Source of the DNA: Stentor coeruleus
Lineage: Eukaryota; Ciliophora; Heterotrichea; Heterotrichida; Stentoridae
DNA: 28,865 nt
Direction of reading: 5' to 3'
Assembly (NCBI GenBank): GCA_001970955.1
Contig: MPUH01000936.1
Location: forward strand, 1 to 28,865
The notes beneath the pieces were generated by a model. It saw nothing but the letters and a program-made list of their open reading frames with translations. It was not told where the DNA came from and ran no database searches. The first letter of the stretch is position 1, and every line of letters starts with the position of its first letter. Positions 1 through 9,264 of this stretch are shown here, piece after piece. A program made the position numbers and the translations under genes.

Positions 1-440
1 CCCTGTTTTATGGACACTCATTACACAACAATCCAAAAGTGCGTCTTTCCATTTCCCCCAAGGGTCTCCATATGCTTTTACAAACTCCGGCATCCCTACC
101 TTTTGCTTAACCTCATTAAGCATCATTTGAATATCCTCATTAGACACGCCTCACACTTCATATTTACCAAAAAACCCCAAACCTTCTTGATGACTCAATC
201 TGACTCAAACTATGTGAAACATGTGTTTTTTGACAACTATTACACAACGACAAGTTGCATTGAGTACATTCAGTAACTGCTTGATCTCTACATTTAACAC
301 AAAACAATGGTCCAAAATGAGTCTTCCTTTTACCCCCTTTATGTAAGTTTTCATCACAAACTTTTCATAAAACTTGAACGGATTCTATACACAAAACTTT
401 TGGCTTTTGTTATTAGACACTCTTCACACTTCATATTTAT
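1..440 (-). pseudogene. Decayed B-box zinc-finger gene, running off the left edge
   Basis: Read on the minus strand, about 300 to 180 encodes a clear B-box pattern: CVKC, then C-x2-C, then C-x2-C, ending in QKTHVSHS. It is preceded by a DENLHKGGKRKTH stretch typical of the end of a first B-box. Further upstream (about 435-400) MKCEECLITKAKSF looks like the start of that first B-box. The parts lie in different frames with stops between them, and an extra and a missing base can be seen around 375-350. The KCE.C segment recurs near 150. From 126 to the left edge there is an open minus frame beginning MMLNEVKQKVGMPEFVKAYG, preceded by a TGA at about 150; no 15-16 nt intron joins it to the B-box. 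I read the whole as a relic. A live gene with unseen introns is the alternative. Confidence 0.5.
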
Positions 441-499
441 TATGAAACTTTTACTATATAAACTCCTTTAAAACTGCATCAAGTTTCTTCTTTGCTTTT

Positions 500-2539
500 C
501 TAATAGTTCTTCAAGTTTAACACTTTTAATTTACTCAATTGGAGCTCTTCTTGTATTTCCCTTATTTTTTCATCTTTACGCATGATTGTAGTTTTAACCC
601 TAGCTTCTATAGCTTCGAATTCCTCTGCTTCTTTTTGAGCGAATTGGGCTAGTTTTTCTTCGTATTTGTCTTTGAGAAGATTTATTTGCTCTTTGGTTAT
701 ATCAAGTTCTTGTTGTAATGTTGATTGTTTACGGGATTCTTCTTTACGTGCTTCTTCTATTGCTTCAGATTGATCTTCTTTAAAATTGTCTATTTTGAAT
801 TGAAGGTTCGAGATTGTGTCTTTAAGGCGTTGATTGTCATTTTCAAGTTTTTGGATTTGCTGTTCTTGGTCTTGGATTTTTTTAAGGAGAGTTTGGAAGT
901 TATCGTCTAGATTACGTCGTACATTAGTAGATTTGTCGATTTTATCTTTAAGGTTTTCTATTATTTTTTCATATTCTGAGATTTCGGTGTTATGCTTTTC
1001 TTGGAGGAGTTTCAGTTTGGACTCGGAATCTTTTTCAAGTTTTTTTTTGTGTTTGATTTTTTCTTCGCTCAGTTTGGAGATGACGATTTTTAGCTCTTTG
1101 TCCCGGTTTTGTACTAACTCAATCTTCATCTGTTCCTTTTTATCATCAAATTCCTTAGTCATCTTAGCCATCTGACTACCAATCCACTCCTCCTTCTCAA
1201 TCGCAACCTCACTTTTCAACTTCTTCAACCTATTCTCATGTTTAATCTCCAACTCCTCAATATAGCTCTTATATTTCCCCACAACCTCCTCAATCTTTTT
1301 CTCATAATCCATCTTTAAAAATCCAATTTTCTCCTGATAACTATTTTCTTCCCTCATCCTCAACTCATGAAGTTTCTGTTTTTCACATCCCATATCCTCA
1401 TTCCACCTTTTTCTCATATTCATAAGCTCTTCTTCTTGTTTCAAATGCAAATCTCTAAGCTTTTCCTGATATCCTTCCCGCTCTTTTTCCAACATCTCAT
1501 CATATTTCCCTTTAAGTTCATCTTTAAAATCACTTAGTTTGTTTTCATACTCATTTTCTATTTGTTCTTTATAAACACGATTTTCTAATACTTGTTCTTC
1601 TTTAAGCTTTTCTATAGCCCTTTTGTTTTCTGCTAGTATTCTCATTATTTCTGGTTCTAGGTTTTTTGTTGTATTTTCTTTGATTTCTTTGGTTTTTTCT
1701 TTCATCCAATTGGTACGTTTGCTTTTTTCTGAAGTCACCCAGGCATCTTTTTGTTTTTTGAGTTCACGTTGGGATTGCTCACGGAGTTCTTGAAGAGCTT
1801 TTTGGTGTTTGATTTCCATTTCTTTGATTTTTGTGTTTAATTCGGTTAGTTGACTGATACGTTGTTGTTTTTCTGATAGGAGCTGCTCGATGAAAGACAT
1901 GTTTTTAAGGGATATTTCTTCGTATTCTGTGCGTTGGGTTTCTAAGGAAGCTTCTAAGGATTTTTTATGCTCTTCTTGGCACTCTAGTTGCTCTTTTTTG
2001 AGGCGTTGGATGACAAGTTTTAAGGTGTCGATTGTTTTGAGAGACTCTTCTAATTCCATACGGTAGTTAAGTATCGCAGCTTGAGAATTGTAGTTTTCAG
2101 TCATTTCTACTTTAGGTTTGTTTTTCCTTTCCGATTCCTCTAAATAATTCATCAACTCAGCGGTCCTTGACTGCATTGATGCATTTAAAAACGAACTCTG
2201 AAGCGAGTCTTCATAAACCTCCCCTTTAACATCCTGTTGACTTTTCTCATTAAAAGACTCTTCAAACTCTAACGGGATCTTTGATATCCTTTTCTCCAAA
2301 TAAGCTTCAGGATTATAATCCATAGCAACATTGCGGTTCTTCATATTCACTTTAAAACCACTTACCCTAGCTGGCATTTTGAAAGGATTTTTCAATTTCT
2401 TACTAGCTTTTCTCCACCATCTCTGGATTCTCACAATAGCCTCATAAAGTTTTAAACTTTTCTCTACACCTTTCTTATCTTTTCCTTTATTCCTAGTATT
2501 ACTCATAGCTTTAATTCCAATAGCATTTGCCCGGTTCAT
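500..2539 (-). CDS. Long coiled-coil protein with N-terminal IQ-like motif
   Basis: This encodes 679 residues. The first 60 are basic and contain an IQ-like calmodulin-binding motif at about 36-50 (VRIQRWWRKASKK). From about residue 150 to the end the sequence is almost unbroken heptad-type coiled coil rich in E, K, L and Q. No enzyme domain or membrane segment is visible. Proteins of this build in ciliates are usually cytoskeletal, basal-body or cortical, but that is inference. The start at 2539 is the first ATG; an in-frame ATG at 2506 (MSNTRNKGK) is an alternative. The next gene upstream on the same strand stops only 59 nt away, so promoter and 3' UTR must be very short. I cannot name a family. 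Confidence 0.85.
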   Translation of the reverse strand: MNRANAIGIKAMSNTRNKGKDKKGVEKSLKLYEAIVRIQRWWRKASKKLKNPFKMPARVSGFKVNMKNRNVAMDYNPEAYLEKRISKIPLEFEESFNEKSQQDVKGEVYEDSLQSSFLNASMQSRTAELMNYLEESERKNKPKVEMTENYNSQAAILNYRMELEESLKTIDTLKLVIQRLKKEQLECQEEHKKSLEASLETQRTEYEEISLKNMSFIEQLLSEKQQRISQLTELNTKIKEMEIKHQKALQELREQSQRELKKQKDAWVTSEKSKRTNWMKEKTKEIKENTTKNLEPEIMRILAENKRAIEKLKEEQVLENRVYKEQIENEYENKLSDFKDELKGKYDEMLEKEREGYQEKLRDLHLKQEEELMNMRKRWNEDMGCEKQKLHELRMREENSYQEKIGFLKMDYEKKIEEVVGKYKSYIEELEIKHENRLKKLKSEVAIEKEEWIGSQMAKMTKEFDDKKEQMKIELVQNRDKELKIVISKLSEEKIKHKKKLEKDSESKLKLLQEKHNTEISEYEKIIENLKDKIDKSTNVRRNLDDNFQTLLKKIQDQEQQIQKLENDNQRLKDTISNLQFKIDNFKEDQSEAIEEARKEESRKQSTLQQELDITKEQINLLKDKYEEKLAQFAQKEAEEFEAIEARVKTTIMRKDEKIREIQEELQLSKLKVLNLKNY

Positions 2540-2598
2540 GTTTTTTTTCTATTAAAAATATTACATATCATAAACTTTTCTAATAATAACTAAACTAA

Positions 2599-3660
2599 CT
2601 AATAAAACCCAAGTTCAGCTACACATCCATTTACCCCAGTACAAGCTGGTGAACAGATTTCAAAGAATTCTTCTAAATCCTCATATTTCTCAGTTTCAAT
2701 ACTTTCATCTAAACAATCTTCAACTGAAGGTTTTAGTATTTCAGATTTGATAATATGGAAATAATTGAGTTTATAAGTATAATAAGCCATTTCTTCATAT
2801 ATACCATTATAAGATGCGGCTAATTGTCTTAAAGATATCATATCTGAACGATGAGCTGCACAAAAAGCTGTACCATTTACATCAGCGCCACATTGACAAG
2901 TCCCTGGAGTAACTCCATCTAAAGATAAACAGTCATTATCTGATGTACATGTTTTAGGCAATGTGCCATTTGTAAGCTGAGATGCTTGACAAGTACTATT
3001 AAGAACAATACCTGATGAGCATGCAACAGAAGTTTCACTATTATTTCCTTGGCTTAAACTAAGTTGGGTAATACAAATACCATAATTACAAATAGATCCA
3101 TATTCACATTGATAAGTTTGTGTACAATTAGAACCAAGAAGTGCTCGAGCTGAACATACTGAAGTTATACTATCACAATAATAACCTGGTTGACAATAAT
3201 CATTAGCTGTACAGTTAGCTCCAGGAAGAATATATCCAGAATAACAAAGTTCTGATTCATCTTCAGGTGATTCAACTTCTAATTCACAATATGAGCCTGA
3301 AATGTTGAGCATTGAAAATTTACACTCATAACCTCGGTTGCATTGAGATACTTGCCAACCATCTACTGTTTGAGTTAGACAGGTTGAACTACGATTACGA
3401 GAACATGTGAATTTTGGACATGTTAATTGAGTCGGAACAGGATCAGTTGTGTTGGTTGAGTCAGAAGTTGTTGTATTTGAATCTGAAATTATATCGGTAG
3501 TGTTTGAGGAATTGGATGAGTCTGTTGTATTTGATGAGGTTGTATCAGCTGGTGTAGGCTCAATGGTGTTGCTTGTAGTTGTATCGGAACTTTGAGTTGT
3601 TGTATTTTGCCCTAGAGCCAGAGATAAGAGAACTAAAACCACGATTAAGTTCTTAGACAT
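2599..3660 (-). CDS. Secreted Cys-rich protein with mucin-like N-terminus
   Basis: This encodes 353 residues. Residues 1-17 (MSKNLIVVLVLLSLALG) are a good signal peptide. Residues 18-78 are almost only T, S, N, D and P, with repeated NTT and NSS sequons, so heavy O- and N-glycosylation is likely. The rest has many cysteines in spaced clusters (CPKFTC, CQPGYYCD, CEYGSICNYGIC, CQCG), the style of small disulfide modules such as EB or dickkopf-like repeats, with more sequons. There is no C-terminal membrane segment or obvious GPI signal, so secretion or lodging in granules or at the surface is likely. It ends in a Cys-poor acidic tail with a final pair of Cys motifs. The function is not known. 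The gene is divergently arranged with the gene at 4722. Confidence 0.85.
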   Translation of the reverse strand: MSKNLIVVLVLLSLALGQNTTTQSSDTTTSNTIEPTPADTTSSNTTDSSNSSNTTDIISDSNTTTSDSTNTTDPVPTQLTCPKFTCSRNRSSTCLTQTVDGWQVSQCNRGYECKFSMLNISGSYCELEVESPEDESELCYSGYILPGANCTANDYCQPGYYCDSITSVCSARALLGSNCTQTYQCEYGSICNYGICITQLSLSQGNNSETSVACSSGIVLNSTCQASQLTNGTLPKTCTSDNDCLSLDGVTPGTCQCGADVNGTAFCAAHRSDMISLRQLAASYNGIYEEMAYYTYKLNYFHIIKSEILKPSVEDCLDESIETEKYEDLEEFFEICSPACTGVNGCVAELGFY

Positions 3661-4721
3661 TTATATAGGATTGAGGAAATATGGTTGCTTGTGGCTTTTT
3701 ATTTGTTGTCATATGCTGGAAAAAAGAAATTTTTAAAGGGGGAAGTTTTGGGTGAAATGAGATGATGAATAGTGCGGCGGCTTGAATTGATGGATTTGAG
3801 GTGATTGGTTTATATGGGAATTATGGAAATGATATGTATTAGGAGTAGAACAAAATTTATTTTTTTAAGTTAGAAATAAAGAATCTAAGTTTCTATAGAT
3901 TTAAGCTGTTTTTGTAAAGGAAAGATTAAAGCTAAATTATTTTTTGCTAGATAAAAGGTGTAGGGATTTTTTTGGGGATGATTATAAGAAGAGGATTTAG
4001 ATAAGAAATTCACTTAAGATTTTGAAGAGGAAAATTATATAAGAATTTAAGCTTGGATAGTATGATATATATAAATTTTATTGTGGTATATTATCCTAGG
4101 AAAGTATATTAAATTTTATTTTGATAAGGGAATGTGCGGCTACTTAAAGCAAGAACCTATTTTTTATTATATTATAATCCCCATAGCATTTTCTGTCTGA
4201 GTTAAGAATTTCCTGTTTTCATCAATATTTCAATCTAAAATTATAAGCTAAGATCATTATTAAAACCTAATAAATATCAAAAATTACTAAACAATAGTAA
4301 AAAAAAATCTTTGTACATATAAAAACTATACCAATAAGCTAAAAAAATCTTAAATTTGTGTATAAATAAACTATCCTTTTATTATCTATAGTATTACTAT
4401 AAACTCTTATATTTTTCTAGTATAAATCCTCATCCATTATATATTAATAACTAACACCCAATCAAAAATACACTTAATCAATTTTTCATTTAAATTTCTA
4501 ATACCAGCATATCATTTTTTCAATCTAATTCTACTATCAAACCTTTTATTATTATCCTTTCAATCAAAAAACTATAACATGATATTCTTTATCTAATTAT
4601 TTCATATTATATATCATTATTATACTCTTATTATCCTATCCAAACAATTCATTTCTACATTCCACACTATTTATCATCTAATATTTAAAGCATTATAGTA
4701 TAACTTGTAATTTTTTAATTT
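3661..4721. other. Divergent intergenic region with a sharp strand-composition switch
   Basis: This 1.06 kb stretch lies between the starts of two divergent genes and I see no gene in it. Its left half is rich in G on the plus strand (3721-3780 has 21 G and 2 C). From about 4150 the right half is rich in C (4441-4500 has 11 C and 0 G). Both promoters must lie here, but no defined motif could be recognised. Confidence 0.6.
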
Positions 4722-5960
4722 ATGATTGAATATTTTCATGAGCAACTCTGCAACACATCAACAGAAGCACAAAAATATGCCAAATCACAAGAAAAAAGAA
4801 CCCGCAAGCATATTTTATCATCACTAAAAAAAGAAAAAATATCCCAACTACTAAAAAACGCATGGCTTAAAAAGCTAGCTAAAGAAAAAAAGCACAGAGA
4901 AATAAGAAGGTACCAAGAACAAAAAAGGTTTTTACAAAGAATCAAAGAAGAAACTGATGCTTTGAATCAAGAAAAACAAGAAAAAGAGTCTAAAATAAGA
5001 GCTGAGAAGGAAAAAGAATTACAACTTTCTAAGGAAAAACTGGATGAGCTTAAAAGTATTAGAACCCTTATGCATAATGAAGGTAATAAACGATTTTTCA
5101 ATATAAAAAAACAAAAGCCTCTGTTTAGGAAAATTGAAGAGAACTTTTTTGTCAATGAAATTGTACCGCAAAGAATGCAATATAATAAATCTTTGAATGA
5201 AAGAAAGGAGTTTATAAGGTCAATGAGTATTGAGGATATAAATTATCATGAAAAAAAATATCTACAGGAATTGAAACTTTCAAAAGATAGCCTTATAGAA
5301 AAATATCGCCGTCAAAAACTAGCGAACGTAATCAACGATAATGAGTTTTCAATATACAAAGCGAAAATATTCTCTATAATCAAAGCTGAAGAAGAGAAAA
5401 AGGCTGAAGATGAGCGCTCGCGCGAATTATATAAAAAAATCCTAAGAGAAAAAAAGAACCAATACGGTAACTTAGTCCAAGAGTTATATTCAGAATTAAA
5501 ACTTCCTCAGAACCTAATAAAAGTCTCTCCAAGAAAGGTAAAACTAAAGCCGAAAATGCCATCTTCAATAAAAATCCTCAAAAATGACAACAGTTTATCA
5601 AAAAGCCCGTCAAAAAACTCCCCAAAAAAACCAAAACCAGAGCCAGAAAATAAAATCTTAATCCAAAGCAAATCAGTTGATTATCTACATCAAATGCGTA
5701 TTCTCAGGGCAAGTAGTCCTTCAAAAGATCAAAACCTCTCAATCTCAAACATAAAAGATACCCTTTCCTCAATAGAAAACAAGCCAAACAAACTAGAATC
5801 AATCATAAACATAGCCCAAACTCTTGAAAAAAAAACCAAAAAACTAGAATTTCTCTACAACACCCCCAAAATCTCCATCCTCCAAAGTGAAGCAATCTCA
5901 AATGCATACATAAATTCAATCCAAGCAAAAATTGCCTGCTTAGCAATCTCTAAAAACTAA
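4722..5960 (+). CDS. Charged coiled-coil protein, unknown function
   Basis: This encodes 412 residues, strongly basic and rich in K and E. Residues 1-130 and about 160-250 are predicted-looking helices and coiled coil (KEKELQLSKEKLDELKS, KAEEEKKAEDERSRELYKK). Residues 265-310 are a low-complexity S/P/K-rich linker (SKSPSKNSPKKPKPEP). A second helical block closes the protein, ending NAYINSIQAKIACLAISKN. No catalytic domain or membrane segment is present. The start is the first ATG after a C-rich, G-poor 5' flank. IMP3 starts 71 nt downstream on the same strand. A cytoskeletal or ciliary role is a guess based only on the coiled-coil build. Confidence 0.8.
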   Translation: MIEYFHEQLCNTSTEAQKYAKSQEKRTRKHILSSLKKEKISQLLKNAWLKKLAKEKKHREIRRYQEQKRFLQRIKEETDALNQEKQEKESKIRAEKEKELQLSKEKLDELKSIRTLMHNEGNKRFFNIKKQKPLFRKIEENFFVNEIVPQRMQYNKSLNERKEFIRSMSIEDINYHEKKYLQELKLSKDSLIEKYRRQKLANVINDNEFSIYKAKIFSIIKAEEEKKAEDERSRELYKKILREKKNQYGNLVQELYSELKLPQNLIKVSPRKVKLKPKMPSSIKILKNDNSLSKSPSKNSPKKPKPEPENKILIQSKSVDYLHQMRILRASSPSKDQNLSISNIKDTLSSIENKPNKLESIINIAQTLEKKTKKLEFLYNTPKISILQSEAISNAYINSIQAKIACLAISKN

Positions 5961-6031
5961 TAAAAACCCTCTTAAGAAAATCATCCCAATATAAATCCTA
6001 ATCAAATTCCCCAATAATTATCTAATAATAA

Positions 6032-6580
6032 ATGCGTCAGCTTAAGTTCCATGAAAAGAAGCTTCTGAAAAGAGTAAATTTCTTTAACTGGAAAGCCGAA
6101 AGCGATAGAGAATTAGCTGTTTTACGTAGATATCACATCCAAAGAAGAGAAGATTATGTTAAATACAACAAAATGTGTGGTTATGTGACTAGGATTGTCA
6201 ATCATTTGACGAAATTAGCAGCAAATGACCCTTTTCGTATAGAAATGACCACACATCTTTTAAACAAACTTTTTGCTATGGGTTTGATTAATAGTAAAAA
6301 ATCTTTGGTTGTATGTGAAAAACTTTCTGTGTCGTCGTTCTGTAGAAGAAGACTTGCGGTTTTATTGGTTAAGCAAAGGATGACACAAACTGTTAAGGAT
6401 GCTGCGACGTTTATTGAACAAGGGCATGTTAAGGTTGGTCCAGAAACTGTTACAGATCCATCGTTTAATGTACCTAGGGATCTTGAAGATTTTATTACTT
6501 GGAATGATTCATCGGCAATTAAACAGAAGGTCCTGAAGTATAATGACAAACTTGATGATTATGAACTTTTAGGGAATTAG
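6032..6580 (+). CDS. IMP3: U3 small nucleolar ribonucleoprotein IMP3
   Basis: This encodes 182 residues, close to the usual size of Imp3 (about 180-185). The N-terminus MRQLKFHEKKLLKRVNFFNW and the block LAANDPFRIEMTTHLLNKLFAMGL are hallmarks of Imp3. An S4-type RNA-binding region follows at about 107-165 (FCRRRLAVLLVKQRMTQTVK, then FIEQGHVKVGPETVTDPSF). Imp3 belongs to the Mpp10-Imp3-Imp4 part of the U3 SSU processome. It helps the U3 snoRNA pair with pre-rRNA in the nucleolus, as an early step of 18S rRNA maturation. It differs from the related uS4 (RPS9) by its N-terminus and length. The stop is TAG, closely followed by TAA. The ribosomal protein gene for eL29 follows on the same strand. 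Confidence 0.95.
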   Translation: MRQLKFHEKKLLKRVNFFNWKAESDRELAVLRRYHIQRREDYVKYNKMCGYVTRIVNHLTKLAANDPFRIEMTTHLLNKLFAMGLINSKKSLVVCEKLSVSSFCRRRLAVLLVKQRMTQTVKDAATFIEQGHVKVGPETVTDPSFNVPRDLEDFITWNDSSAIKQKVLKYNDKLDDYELLGN

Positions 6581-6858
6581 TAAGTAAAGTATATAGGTTT
6601 AGATGATTTTTAGATGAAATTGAGGATTGTTTATTAGGAGTTTTGGAAGAGATTTGAATGGGTTGATAGGCAAATTGGATATGGTTAGAAGGAAATTTTG
6701 ATAGTAAAAGAAATTAAAATTTTAACTGAATTGAAGATATAGATTAAAGTATTAAGAAATTTATACTTAACACCCTTAACACCTATACCACAGGAAAAAC
6801 TTTTTATTCAAAAACTCTTATATACCTTTTTTCTCATATCCACAAAGTTGATAATAAT

Positions 6859-7038
6859 ATGGCCAAGAGCAAAAACCATACAAGTCACAATCAAAACAGG
6901 AAAAACCATAGAAATGGGATAAAAAAACCCCAAAAACAAAGGTATGAGTCCTTAAAAGGTTGCGATTTGAAGTACAGAAAAAACAGAAGGTTTGCTCAAT
7001 TGCATGACCCAAACATCAAGAAACACCAATTAGACTAA
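6859..7038 (+). CDS. RPL29: Large-subunit ribosomal protein eL29
   Basis: This short gene encodes 59 residues, the same length as the yeast protein. It begins [20 protein letters not shown] and continues [20 protein letters not shown], then [19 protein letters not shown]. The N-terminal [20 protein letters not shown] block is diagnostic of eL29, a small basic protein of the 60S subunit near the peptide exit and E-site region. No intron is needed. The stop is TAA, and the 3' end of the convergent membrane-protein gene lies only 25 nt further on. It is preceded by about 280 nt after IMP3, first G-rich and then C-rich from about 6765. Confidence 0.96.
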   Translation: MAKSKNHTSHNQNRKNHRNGIKKPQKQRYESLKGCDLKYRKNRRFAQLHDPNIKKHQLD

Positions 7039-7063
7039 ATTAATCTCAAAGTTTCTTATAAAA

Positions 7064-7441
7064 CTAAACAGTATTAATAAATATACTAAGCAATGATGTG
7101 ATAAAGATCATAGATTTAGCAGTTTTATATAGAAGAGAATTGTTGAATGGGGCTTGTTCAAGTCCATAAATGCATAAAAGCCCAGTAAAGATCTTTAAAA
7201 TGTTATCAGAAACCATATGCAATATAAGAAACCATGTAAAATGAGGTAAAAAACATAAAGACAAGGTCGTAAGGATTGATATTGAATCTTCAAAAGGGAT
7301 AAATGCATATGGAAGTACAACACAGGCTCTTATAATCCAATCTAAAACATCACTTTTTATATTAGAATTGCTTGCCCTATACCCAGGGTATTTAATTCTA
7401 TACAAAGCTAATGATAATAAACCTACCTGTAATGCTTGCAT
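7064..7441 (-). CDS. Small multi-pass membrane protein, unknown
   Basis: This encodes 125 residues, mostly hydrophobic, with four or five likely membrane segments: about 3-16, 32-49, 54-77, 79-96 and 107-124. The loop after the first segment is basic (YRIKYPGYRASNSNIKSD). I recognise no family. The start lies 34 nt downstream of the stop of the CNNM gene on the same strand, in another frame, and I found no 14-16 nt intron that would join the two. The sequence near the start (CAGGTAGGTTTATTATCATTAG) contains in-frame GT...AG spacings of 15 and 19 nt, so a small intron cannot be wholly excluded. The hydrophobic pattern is too regular to be a chance frame. Confidence 0.65.
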   Translation of the reverse strand: MQALQVGLLSLALYRIKYPGYRASNSNIKSDVLDWIIRACVVLPYAFIPFEDSISILTTLSLCFLPHFTWFLILHMVSDNILKIFTGLLCIYGLEQAPFNNSLLYKTAKSMIFITSLLSIFINTV

Positions 7442-7475
7442 TTATATTTATTATATATTTTTAATCTATGTTATT

Positions 7476-8675
7476 TCAGTGATGATTTAAGCTTTGTTTA
7501 TCTACCAATTGAAATTCTCCTACAAAAGTTTGAGCTTTATGACTGTTTCTTCGGAGTTTATAGAAAATTTTGGAGAAAATTGTTTCTGAAGGCTTTTCAA
7601 ATATGTCGTTTTCGGTCTCGGCTATTGATAAGGAGTTGCGGAAAAAGTTATGACGTTTGATGAATAAGGTTAGAAGACTTTTTAAGGTAATTATCCCTAG
7701 GAGATCTTTGTTGTCATTTAGTACAAAAACCATATGGTTGTTTCCTTGTGAAAAAAGGCTAAGTAATGAGTAGATGTTTTCTTTGTAGTGGATGGAGATA
7801 GGATTTTTTAGAACTAAATCACTAACTTTTATTCCATCACCAACACCCAAAAGTAATTTCGTTTTTAAAACCCCAATCCACACCCCTTTCTCATTTCTCA
7901 CAGGCACCCTACTAAATCCTTTATTTGCAATAATTTCCAAATTTTCTTCATTCAATACCATATCATCATTAACAACAAAAACATGTTCTTTTTCCGTATA
8001 TAAATCTTGAATACTCATTCTTTTAAAATCAATAACCTTATGTATAATCTCAACCTGTGCCTCATATATTGATTCTAAACAAATACTTTTATTAGCAACC
8101 TGCATCGTAAAAAATGTTTTTAACTCTACATCACTATATAATTTTTTATCAATATTCCCAATAACCTTATCAAGTAACCTAGCTAAAGGATAACTAATAG
8201 GCCAAAAGATCAGAATTAAAAATCCAATAAATTTAGAAACAGCACTTGCTATAGGGATCTGATTTGATCCAAGACAAACCGCTTGAGGTATAATTTCAGC
8301 TAAAAATAATGTTAAAAGGACACTTATAATTACTGATAACACCCCTCCAACCATTAATTCTAACACAAGAGGAAGGGTTTCTAAAGCTAAAGCATTTGCT
8401 AGTAAAAGAGTTACTAGTAATAAATGATGATCTTTTAATAATGGGAGTATTCGCTTTGAATTGATTTTTTCTTCGTTTGTCCCTGATTCGAGTTTGAGTT
8501 TTAGGTTTAGTTCATTTATTGACATAAGACCTACTGTCATTCCAGACATCAAACCTGCAAACATTACTAATGATAATGCGGATATTGGGATTATAATGTA
8601 TTCTTCCCAAGGAAGAGGCTGAAGAATTACAGCTTTGGAGGTGACTAGGCATGTAATTAGCCATATTAATTGCAT
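7476..8675 (-). CDS. CNNM/ACDP-type DUF21-CBS membrane transporter
   Basis: This encodes 399 residues. Residues 25-200 form a DUF21 (CNNM) transmembrane domain. The first helix motif MFAGLMSGMTVGLMSINELN and the later FLAEIIPQAVCLGSN (usually GEIIPQ.[ILV]C) are diagnostic. Residues about 215-335 form a pair of CBS domains (VFVVNDDMVLNEENLEIIANKG, FSRVPVRNEKGVWIGVLKTK, then VFVLNDNKDLLGIITLKSLL). The family covers animal CNNM, yeast Mam3 and bacterial CorB/CorC proteins, which move or help move Mg2+ and other divalent cations; the CBS pair binds ATP-Mg. The short hydrophobic N-terminus may be a signal sequence. The stop is TGA, which supports a standard code here. Confidence 0.93.
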   Translation of the reverse strand: MQLIWLITCLVTSKAVILQPLPWEEYIIIPISALSLVMFAGLMSGMTVGLMSINELNLKLKLESGTNEEKINSKRILPLLKDHHLLLVTLLLANALALETLPLVLELMVGGVLSVIISVLLTLFLAEIIPQAVCLGSNQIPIASAVSKFIGFLILIFWPISYPLARLLDKVIGNIDKKLYSDVELKTFFTMQVANKSICLESIYEAQVEIIHKVIDFKRMSIQDLYTEKEHVFVVNDDMVLNEENLEIIANKGFSRVPVRNEKGVWIGVLKTKLLLGVGDGIKVSDLVLKNPISIHYKENIYSLLSLFSQGNNHMVFVLNDNKDLLGIITLKSLLTLFIKRHNFFRNSLSIAETENDIFEKPSETIFSKIFYKLRRNSHKAQTFVGEFQLVDKQSLNHH

Positions 8676-9264
8676 TATTTGATTTATTTTTATAATGTGC
8701 TTTGTATAAAAGATATAAAAAGATTTGATGTGTGGGTGTTTGGTTTAGAGATGGAGATGGAAATTTTTTATGAGAAGTTATGCAATTTTTAATATGCTTA
8801 AAAATGTTATTGGTAAAATAGGCTTTTTTTATGTATGAAGGTATGTAAAGAGTAAATTAAAGGATATCAGGTGTTTATAATTTATATTAGATTTGTTTTT
8901 GTTAATGCTTTTGAGGAAATATATTATATTGAGGATATTAATTTTACCCAAAAAGTTTGGTAGCTAAGCAATTAAATTTTTATATTATAAAAATAGGTCT
9001 TGCATTATATATAGTTACAAGTAGTTCATTTTCCCAAAATATTGCATTTTAAACTGATTTACCCCTGAAAATCCTAGTTAATATATAATAATATTAAATC
9101 GCATACACCATTTATAACAAAAATCATAACTTTTATCATCCCAAAAAAAGCTGTTAAATTTCATAATAAAAAATCTCCAATAATCAAAAACAATCTACAA
9201 AAAAAATTATCTTCAATCATACCCCAAAAAATCTCTAAAATTTCCATAATCTATTACTAAACTC
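8676..9264. other. Intergenic region, no gene seen
   Basis: This 589 nt gap separates the 5' end of the CNNM gene from the 3' end of the coiled-coil gene at 9265, both on the minus strand. The plus strand is G-rich to about 8960 and C-rich, G-poor after about 9010. No open frame, RNA gene or repeat was recognised. Confidence 0.5.

Noticed and set aside
10..276. Plus-strand frame of 88 codons
   Set aside because: It lies opposite the B-box relic and has no domain or codon character; it is a shadow.
500..555. Possible 15-nt intron GTGTTAAACTTGAAG at the end of the coiled-coil gene
   Set aside because: It is an in-frame multiple of three and lacks the GTA...TAG form; removal changes nothing but five residues, so it is not supported.
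7400..7480. Joining the CNNM and small membrane-protein frames into one gene by a tiny intron
   Set aside because: The only GT...AG pair near the CNNM end spans 14 nt and does not restore a frame.
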